A model generated the notes under the pieces. The model saw only the letters and a program-made list of their open reading frames with translations. It searched no databases and was not told where the DNA came from. The translations under genes were made by a program, and so were the position numbers. DNA of 64,000 nt from Protonemura montana. Taxonomy: Eukaryota; Arthropoda; Insecta; Plecoptera; Nemouridae. Positions 55,321 through 64,000 of the stretch are shown in pieces (position 1 is the stretch's first letter; every line of letters begins with the position of its first letter). The stretch is taken from assembly GCA_947568835.1 (NCBI GenBank), contig OX387611.1:1368001-1432000 (forward strand), in the 5' to 3' direction.

Positions 55321-56353
55321 CTTGACTTGGAAATACGCAGTAATCCAGTCATAAAACCGCTCGCTAGCGGTATTACTAGTAACTCCGGCGCCATTTTCGA
55401 ATTGACCGCTTTAGGTCGGGTTTATATAATACCCACGGCGGTTTTATATAATACCGCCATAATCCCGTCGTAGTCCCACCAAGTGGCCGCGCTAGGTAAG
55501 GCCCCAGCTTGTTCAAAATGACTTTGCCCATTAAACTCATGGTACGTTTGTAAAGTGCAGTTCAAGTTGTTCATTAGTAAGTGTGTAGTTTTCTGTTGGC
55601 ATACTAATGATCACAGTCAATTCTTCAATTAATTACATCCGAGATAGTACAAGGAGTCAATGTAATTTTCACGTATCAAGTTAACTTTTGCAGACTCATC
55701 CATTCATAGATCAATTTCGTTACATAGAGTAGGTACCGGATATATTTTTCCATATATTTTCTTCCGTATGTTCTTCCTCATTTTGAGATTTCACCCACAG
55801 AACAGATATCGGTTCTTTTCAGAACTACAAATTATTTTACAAAAGAGCGTGTCAAAGTGCACATCACTTACTATAATAATTCTAGTAACTAAAAATAAAG
55901 TTTTCTTCTTATTTAAGTATTTACAGTAACTATCTACACATAAAGAAACAATTAAATCTCATTTTTGTAACCATTTCTTAGGTCACCTAGATTTATTTAC
56001 AAATAGTATTGTAACGTAGTACACACGAGTCGTGAACAGTTTATGTTTATTTACAAGTGTACAATATTACTTTAATATCTAATATATGAAAAGATCAGAC
56101 GACAAGTCTATCCTAGAGAGTCCGAGAACCGAGTGAGTCTCTAAAACAGTTGCCCCGCTCTCTTTCTTCTCATCCACCCTGCCTGGTGGATTGTCAGAGT
56201 CAGAGTCGCCACAGTATCTTTACACTTTACAGTACCTATTTAAACAACAAAGAAAATTCATACCTACAAAACAAAGGTGATTGAATTTAATGAACTGAAA
56301 TACTTAATTTACTACTTAATTTAGCTTCATACTTTAACTTTCACTAGGTACTT

Positions 56354-56789
56354 TTAGTTCTGATTTAAATTTTGGTTACGTATATACTGAAATATTTCCT
56401 GCAAGGTGTTATTTACAGCCATTACACCGGATTGCATGTTGGCAATTCCTGCTGACTGGTCCCGAACAGCGCTGACCAAATCTCTCAGTGTTTCGTTGAT
56501 CTCTCGGAATGCATCCAGGTGTGCTGCACCCCCGTTCACAACATCTTGTTGAAATTGTGAGGCGCGGTTCCTTTGGCGCGGCGGAGCAGACGGGTATGGG
56601 CTGGTTCGCGCTCTTAACGGACGATGCCCTCGAAGTAGACGGTGTCGAGTGTTCAGCGGACGACTGTGGCACCGAGGAAGAAGCTGCGGCGCTGGGAGTT
56701 TCAAGGCGCTCTACGCGAGGTGGCTGCATCTGCAGGGCCTCGCCTCGCAGCACAAAAGCATAGTTTTCGGCTAAATCGCAGATCACCAA
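56354..56789 (-). pseudogene. Coiled-coil companion fragment, U3, frameshifted
   Basis: One extra base (CGCTCTTAACGG instead of CGCTCTAACGG, about 56611-56616) splits the frame between SSV and RARTSPYPS. The other units are open here. Confidence 0.55.
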
Positions 56790-57437
56790 AAAATCGCTAG
56801 GTGGGAGACCGCATTTGATGTTCGATTGGTGGGAAGATTGTTTTGTAAGAATTTCAGTTGCGCTTTCAACTCTGGTTTTGTATTTGGTACGGTCAGGGTC
56901 TCGTTCTTCTTTTCACTCCACCTTACTTTGCTTGTGAGACTCGAATTTTTCCATCATCTCCTGCTAGGGCTCAGATGCCATTTTAATTTCCTCGCACAGG
57001 TTGCGCCTATCTGTCTTTGGCTTTTGGAAGCAGATGTCAAAATTCCCATTAAATATTTTTTCAATAAACATTTCCTTTTACCAGCAACCGTGTGCTCTGG
57101 ATAAATAGCTGCCTCATTTTGCTAATAGAAAGACTTCCGGAAAGGTATTCCCTGCTAGTAGAGGCACGGCAGTAGTGAGGAAATGAATTGATGTGTTTTT
57201 TAACTTTCGATATAAAATCTGCATTAGTCGCTCTGCTCCCTGTTTTGCCCTTCAAAGGTGATCTAGGGATGCCTGTTTTGAGGCCAAGAAGTTTTTTGAT
57301 AGCGAAGTTGGTCATATACTCTATGCGTAACCTCATCTAATCATCTGGACTACACTCCCAAAGGTGGTCTGCCACTATCATGTACTGTGATCAGTTAAGG
57401 CTGATTAAATATATTATTTTATTATTATTATTATTTG

Positions 57438-57725
57438 TCAGCCTGTAGATATTTGCATGGTGAAAAGCTGGTGGCTGTGTGGAGCCGCAGGGGCAACGAA
57501 GACTGTCCCGTCCATGTGTATTTCTGGAGTTCCAGCCAACAGCTGCGAGCACATGGTGGGAGAGTCTAAAACTACACCCATAGATGCATCCATTTCTAGA
57601 ACTGCCCGGCAGTGTTTCTGGGTTTGCACCCAACGCTGAGGCCAATCCTCTCCCTTGAAACATCTCCACGAAAATATTTTCATAGTCCGCTAGTGTGACA
57701 GAGGCAGCAGTGCTGCTTTGGGAAA
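57438..57725 (-). pseudogene. MULE relic, U3 (same deletion as U2)
   Basis: Same truncated MULE fragment and same deletion junction as U2, showing that both units descend from one deleted copy. Confidence 0.65.
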
Positions 57726-58099
57726 TCTGTATCAAAAATGAACATATTATGTTGTGTCCATGGTTTCCAATGGTTATATCGAGTAGTAAATCGATTACGA
57801 TCGTAACGTCGTCCTGCATGGCTATGCATGTGATGTCCGTATGTGATGTCGACGTGGTGGCTGCCATAAGACGAAAATGACCACACGGACACCTCGCCCT
57901 TGCGAGGAAACATCGCTATCACTTCTAGATAGTGTTTATCGGTGATCTTCTTTGTTAAAGATGGGTCAAGAAACGGCCAATCGCCGCCCATGTGGGGCCA
58001 AGCTAGCTTAGCCCGCTATCACCCCAACTGCCCAACTTAAGGCCAGCTTGCCCGCGCTTATATTATATTATAAAACACGCTTTATTATCAGTAATTGTT

Positions 58100-59243
58100 T
58101 TAATCGCTCTCAGTATCGTCCAAGTCCTGAGCCTTGCTGATTTCGGCAAATATGGTTGCCTTCAACCGTCGGAGATTTTTTTTTGATTTTATTTGCTCCA
58201 GTTCCGAAGCAACCATGGAGGCAAAATGTTCGATGTTTGATTGATGTGGTGGCGGTGGAGTCATCAGGGATGCTGCCTGGCGGCTCCTGATATCGGTAAT
58301 GATGTTTTGGGCCTCGACTAACAGCCCTGCACTGTCTTTTTCCCCGCGTTTGCGCTTGGTAGATTCGTTCCTATTCTTGGGTGACGGTGTTTCTGCCATT
58401 TTCTCTGGCGACTGGCTCGTCGTTAACTCGTCAGCCAGCACACCGTCACAATCCTCTTCGAAGTGATTTACTTCGTCAATTGCCTGAAAATGAAGTATGG
58501 AAAATTTTAGGATATAAAATAGCTATGTGTAGGGCTCAACTTCTTAAAGTATATGACATAATCAATAAAAGAAACGATATATTGTTAGGGCACTAATGTA
58601 GGCCTGGATTGTAATGAAATGCTGGCTTTGATTAACTGTAGTTAATGAGAGCCGTTTAGAAGTATTAATTTTCAGGGGCCACTGACAAACGACAAATATT
58701 TTTTATTGTGGCAACTATTGATAGGTATTAATCTTGCGGCACATACCTCACTACTCGATGTCTGGCTTGACAAGTTCGTTGAACCTTGCTTGTGCACCGT
58801 TTGCTGCTGCAAAAATCCAAGCTGTTCGAAGCACTACAGCGATGGATTGTAGATGCTGTCCCGGCTGCACCCGCTCTTATTCTTTGAAGAATTCTTTAGT
58901 GCGAGGGCCTTCATGTACTGGGTCCGAATGCCCACCGGCTTCTCCTTCACTTGGCTCGGTGTTGTGTTTAGCCTCGAAACTTGCATTACCATGGCGATTT
59001 CTTCATGGGCTTGCTGCCTTTTTGTTCCTGCAGGATATATCGTAGAATTAGTTGGGCATCAGTTCAGGTCTAATTCAGATGGTACATTCAATTGAGGTTA
59101 TATAGAGAAGCATTTTCCTACCTGCTGTGGTAATCATCCGATCCGACCTCATAGAGGCAAGGGTGTTGCTCATATAGGTATATGAGAAAGGTTGATGCCT
59201 CTCGCGGCCACACAGACTTTGTCACAGTTTCGCTATTGCTCAT
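58100..59243 (-). CDS. MADF-domain protein, U3
   Basis: Exons 59243-59122, 59027-58747 and 58483-58100. Splice sites and the exon-2 A5 run are the same as in U1 and U2. Only scattered substitutions separate it from U2. Confidence 0.7.
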
Positions 59244-60254
59244 TTTGTGAAAGATAACCAACGCCGAACTCGTATTACTGCGTCGAGATCACGATGTCAG
59301 CTGCAGATAAAGGCGGCAAAGCGGCATCGTGACGTAGGGATAATGCCGGCCTGTGATTGGCTGGTTTCGTTCAACTCCATTCAAGACTTGAAGGGAAATA
59401 GAACATGCTCTAAACGAAAAAAGTTGAATTCAATTTTTCATTCAACTTTTGTTTCAACTAATTTTGCTTCAACTAGACCATTTACACGGTTCAATTGCTT
59501 GAATTCAAGAATTGAAAGAAGAGTTGAACCGTGTAATTCAGGCTTTAGTACGCAGGTACTCGGCATCGGGGAAAACCGAAACAAGGTTTCAAATGCTTAC
59601 ACTGAGGTTTTTGCAGGTAAATAGCAGACAGCAACCTAATGTGGCTTTTTGGAGCCAGGCTGTCTCATACCATAGGTACCGAGAAAGTAGTGAAAGTAGG
59701 TTCTCACCATAACTTCATCAGAATCAGAGTGGATTTGGCATGCCATACTGTCTGAGCTGTCTGAAGCCTCGGCCGCCACTAATGACTGTGTTGGTGTTCC
59801 TTCCTCAGGGAATAACTCGCTCTCTCTTTTGTCACATTCTTGCCTAGTTCCTGGGACAAATCAAAGACTATCAGTTTAGAATACCAATGATATTTGTTTT
59901 AGCATGAGCCAAAGGATAACCCGGTTCTCTGAGATCACCGAAGTAAGCACCGTGAAAGATGTTTGCCACGTGGCGATTGCTGTATCTGCATTTATATTTA
60001 AATATTGACAAGTATCACTGTTGAAGCTAGTTCAATTAAATGGGTAATAATAATAATAATTCGTAAGTATCCCTGATAACAGTTTGTAGTTGTTATTGCA
60101 GATCAAACGAAATGAGGATGCCATCGTCATTGTATTTTGTATATATTTTTTATTATTCCATCATTGATCGTATCACATGATCAGATATCACATGATCGTA
60201 TCACAGGAAAGTCACATAATAAAATAATACAAATAAAATACGTACATAAGTAAC

Positions 60255-61875
60255 TTATGCAGTTAAGTTCAATAACAAAAACATAGGGTGATATCTGGCT
60301 GTTATCAAAGAAACAGATGGGCCTTGGCCGTCATTATCACTGTCAAAATAGTCGCAATTTACTTTTCTGGGTCTTTTTGGATTTCGTGTCGAATCTGAAT
60401 TCGGCTCCGAACTCGAGCTGTTCAATAGATATGAATCAAGGGTTTGAATTGTGTGTCTTTCGTCTCCTGGCGATGACAAAGATTCACTTGCCTTGTCCCT
60501 AGATTCTGAGGCGTTCTTATGTTTTCGGGGTTGACGTCGCGGTTCTAGGGATGGTTCCGATCCTGAATCTAGATATACACTTGTCTTGTCACTGAGTTCT
60601 GATTCAAGGGATGATTCTGATCCTGAATCCGTATCCATGATTGATTCAATCGAGCTTCTCAGCGGTGGAACGGTCACTGCTATTGTGTAGGCCGCGTCCT
60701 CCCACGCACAATTTAGAGCCCACGCCTTTGCCTGACAAATGTTTGCCAAGCCCTGCAGCAGCCCCTCTGGTATCTGTAGGTGACAAAACGTACGTCCGAC
60801 CAGTTGCTGTGGTAGGGTCTGCACATGTAGCTGGTCCGGGTTACTCGGATAGAAATATGAGGGTGCGTGTCCATGAGGGTGGAGAAAACTGACTTCAAGT
60901 TCCAGTGATTTTGATAGTTTTTGCAGGACACATCCAAGCCACCAGTCTCCGTTATAGGCTACGGTTACAAAACGGTGAACGCGTCAAATGCCAGTACGTT
61001 AGTGGAAATTTCAGCAAAACTGTCATTGGTGGTTTCGTAACTGTCATGTTCCGCATCTCGTGTATATTCATCTTTCTTCTCATCAACAATATCAACAATT
61101 TTCTTTCCTTCAGAGAGAGAAAAAGGCTTTACAATCAAGGATGTCAGTGAATTTGGAAAGAACGCGTGGTAGCTTCTGGTGCCTACAATAGTTACCAGTG
61201 ACTCAATGTGCTCTTTAAATGTGGCACCATTTAAAGACGTATTGCTTCATCTGATACAAAGGCAAATGTGACACTCCACACATTTTCTGTAGCCCACCGG
61301 TATATAATTCATCGGAGCCGTAATTTGGTCTTCGTATGGTTTTTGTAAGCTTGCTCTTGCTGCATTACGTTTGACCGACCTGCCGACTCACATCTCATGG
61401 CCCTTTGCCATGGGAAGTGGCAAGGAAATGCCACTCAGCTGAGAGTTGAAAATCTAGTTGATAGTTTTTACCATGTAGTGTGATAGTTTCTTCCAGTCTA
61501 GTGTGAAAATCTAGTGTGACAGGTTTCATACAATTTTTCTTGTTCTTCGAAGAGTTTTTGGGGTGTCATTATCTGCGACTCGTAGGGGCGCTAAAGACTT
61601 GCCCAACCTGCCAGCTGCTTGACCGTCCCTCCGATGCCGTCGCTCTTCCCATGCGACGACGCCGTGAAGTGCCACTCCACGTCGGCTCCAACGTCTCTTT
61701 GATAGTGGCACAAGTTGGCAAAATTGTTCCTATTTTTACTACTGCACGGCTGCCCCATCAGAAAAATAGTACATTTTATTTACGGTATGAAATTTATTGC
61801 GCAAAAATCCTACGGGTTTTTTTTTTATGAAAAGATGCACTGCGACAGTGTTGTGGACCAAGCTCTCAGAAATTA
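60255..61875 (-). pseudogene. DDE-like pseudogene with SH3/Tudor-like end, copy spanning the U3/U4 border
   Basis: The SH3-like part is present, but its start is altered: the ATG region reads CAGTACGTTAGTGG on the plus strand and one base is missing in the GACGTCGTC segment (about 60978-60985), so the usual N-terminus is out of frame. The first downstream Met (60824) begins MQTLPQQLVGRTF. The tail is intact and matches U3. Confidence 0.55.
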
Positions 61876-62103
61876 CACGATTGCTCTTCTCAGCCCTCGT
61901 TGTAATATGCCACGAACAGATGGATGGTGGCAAACGTATTGTTCCAGTGGAACCTCTAGCAGCCCCAAAACGTAATAGAAAGTGTCTCTATTCAGTCTTG
62001 TCCAAGTACGAAGATCAAAATCGTTGAAATCGGTCACACGTTTATAATTTTTACCAATATTATCTTCGAGGTGGGCGGCGGCTGCTGCCATGTAGTACGC
62101 CAT
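61873..62103 (-). pseudogene. Harbinger-like N-terminal ORF, U4
   Basis: Same 76 codons as U2/U3. Palindrome cluster upstream at 62139-62241. Confidence 0.35.
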
Positions 62104-63136
62104 CTTGACTTGGAAATACGCAGTAATCCAGTCATAAAACCGCTCGCTAGCGGTATTACTAGTAGCTCCGGCGCCATTTTCGAATTGACCGCTTTAGGTC
62201 GGGTTTATATAATACCCACGGCGGTTTTATATAATACCGCCATAATCCCGTCGTAGTCCCACCAAGTGGCCGCGCTAGGTAAGGCCCCAGCTTGTTCAAA
62301 ATGACTTTGCCCATTAAACTCATGGTACGTTTGTAAAGTGCAGTTCAAGTTGTTCATTAGTAAGTGTGTAGTTTTCTGTTGGCATACTAATGATCACAGT
62401 CAATTCTTCAATTAATTACATCCGAGATAGTACAAGGAGTCAATGTAATTTTCACGTATCAAGTTAACTTTTGCAGACTCATCCATTCATAGATCAATTT
62501 CGTTACATAGAGTAGGTACCGGATATATTTTTCCATATATTTTCTTCCGTATGTTCTTCCTCATTTTGAGATTTCACCCACAGAACAGATATCGGTTCTT
62601 TTCAGAACTACAAATTATTTTACAAAAGAGCGTGTCAAAGTGCACATCACTTACTATAATAATTCTAGTAACTAAAAATAAAGTTTTCTTCTTATTTAAG
62701 TATTTACAGTAACTATCTACACATAAAGAAACAATTAAATCTCATTTTTGTAACCATTTCTTAGGTCACCTAGATTTATTTACAAATAGTATTGTAACGT
62801 AGTACACACGAGTCGTGAACAGTTTATGTTTATTTACAAGTGTACAATATTACTTTAATATCTAATATATGAAAAGATCAGACGACAAGTCTATCCTAGA
62901 GAGTCCGAGAACCGAGTGAGTCTCTAAAACAGTTGCCCCGCTCTCTTTCTTCTCATCCACCCTGCCTGGTGGATTGTCAGAGTCAGAGTCGCCACAGTAT
63001 CTTTACACTTTACAGTACCTATTTAAACAACAAAGAAAATTCATACCTACAAAACAAAGGTGATTGAATTTAATGAACTGAAATACTTAATTTACTACTT
63101 AATTTAGCTTCATACTTTAACTTTCACTAGGTACTT

Positions 63137-63571
63137 TTAGTTCTGATTTAAATTTTGGTTACGTATATACTGAAATATTTCCTGCAAGGTGTTATTTACA
63201 GCCATTACACCGGATTGCATGTTGGCAATTCCTGCTGACTGGTCCCGAACAGCGCTGACCAAATCTCTCAGTGTTTCGTTGATCTCTCGGAATGCATCCA
63301 GGTGTGCTGCACCCCCGTTCACAACATCTTGTTGAAATTGTGAGGCGCGGTTCCTTTGGCGCGGCGGAGCAGACGGGTATGGGCTGGTTCGCGCTCTAAC
63401 GGACGATGCCCTCGAAGTAGACGGTGTCGAGTGTTCAGCGGACGACTGTGGCACCGAGGAAGAAGCTGCGGCGCTGGGAGTTTCAAGGCGCTCTACGCGA
63501 GGTGGCTGCATCTGCAGGGCCTCGCCTCGCAGCACAAAAGCATAGTTTTCGGCTAAATCGCAGATCACCAA
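63137..63571 (-). CDS. Coiled-coil companion protein fragment, U4
   Basis: 144 codons, identical to the U2 copy; open, unlike U3. Confidence 0.4.
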   Translation of the reverse strand: MVICDLAENYAFVLRGEALQMQPPRVERLETPSAAASSSVPQSSAEHSTPSTSRASSVRARTSPYPSAPPRQRNRASQFQQDVVNGGAAHLDAFREINETLRDLVSAVRDQSAGIANMQSGVMAVNNTLQEIFQYIRNQNLNQN

Positions 63572-64000
63572 AAAATCGCTAGGTGGGAGACCGCATTTGA
63601 TGTTCGATTGGTGGGAAGATTGTTTTGTAAGAATTTCAGTTGCGCTTTCAACTCTGGTTTTGTATTTGGTACGGTCAGGGTCTCGTTCTTCTTTTCACTC
63701 CACCTTACTTTGCTTGTGAGACTCGAATTTTTCCATCATCTCCTGCTAGGGCTCAGATGCCATTTTAATTTCCTCGCACAGGTTGCGCCTATCTGTCTTT
63801 GGCTTTTGGAAGCAGATGTCAAAATTCCCATTAAATATTTTTTCAATAAACATTTCCTTTTACCAGCAACCGTGTGCTCTGGATAAATAGCTGCCTCATT
63901 TTGCTAATAGAAAGACTTCCGGAAAGGTATTCCCTGCTAGTAGAGGCACGGCAGTAGTGAGGAAATGAATTGATGTGTTTTTTAACTTTCGATATAAAAT

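Larger units (their letters stand above)
53719..60501. repeat. Tandem unit U3 (6783 bp)
   Basis: Third copy, nearly identical to U2, sharing the MULE deletion. It has a 1-bp insertion in the coiled-coil ORF at about 56613 and a shorter TATTATAT run near 58060. Confidence 0.95.
60502..64000. repeat. Tandem unit U4, cut by the window edge
   Basis: First 3.5 kb of a fourth copy. A segment at about 60940-61560 carries variants shared with U1 and not with U2/U3, plus private changes. The MULE region is not reached, so its deletion state is unknown. Confidence 0.93.

Noticed and set aside
39510..64000. Assembly duplication as the explanation of the tandem units
   Set aside because: Units differ by a 605-bp deletion, a 16-bp indel, single-base indels and a mosaic patch, so they are real distinct copies. 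The exact copy number remains uncertain.

Overview
This window is nuclear DNA of an invertebrate animal, most likely an arthropod. The support is spliced genes with GT-AG introns, a MADF-domain protein, an ankyrin-repeat gene, a family B2 (adhesion-type) GPCR, a TATA/CRE promoter, 5S-rRNA-derived and tRNA-derived SINEs, many minisatellites, and relics of Tigger, MULE, Harbinger-like, Ty3/Gypsy and non-LTR elements. The species cannot be named from the sequence.

Layout. At 1-11 kb there are tandem arrays (27, 41, 47 and 91 bp units and a G-rich array at 9.8-10.9 kb) around a minus-strand ankyrin-repeat gene. Three in-phase coding exons of that gene are visible (7148-6986, 5849-5689, 4853-4644) and its 3' end lies outside the window. 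A large intronless adhesion-GPCR-like gene (11310-16176, minus) has four tandem GPS-like modules in its ectodomain; a one-base frame break separates the ectodomain from the seven-helix domain. At 16.9-24 kb there are SINEs, MITEs and satellites.

At 24162-30904 (minus) lies a four-exon gene for a secreted protein of about 244 residues carrying seven NSKFxxP repeats. I did not recognise this family. It has a TATA box and two perfect CRE palindromes upstream, and its introns are filled by two unrelated minisatellites and a MITE. At 31-39.5 kb there are satellites, a 5S-derived SINE, a possible two-exon small gene (35822-36470), a Tigger/pogo pseudogene, a LINE 3' end and a Gypsy pol fragment.

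From 39.5 kb to the end the window is a head-to-tail array of a composite unit of about 6.8 kb (7.4 kb in the first copy). Three copies are complete and a fourth is cut by the window edge. Each full unit carries, on the minus strand, a three-exon MADF gene, a MULE transposase relic, a coiled-coil companion ORF, a short Harbinger-like N-terminal ORF, and a broken DDE-like transposase-related gene with an SH3/Tudor-like C-terminal domain.

Two satellites appear to have grown out of parts of one 5S-derived SINE family: the 91-bp unit from the head and the 68-bp unit from the body. Three other satellites share one short core motif. The window therefore records satellite birth from SINEs, satellite growth inside introns, and segmental amplification of a transposon cluster.
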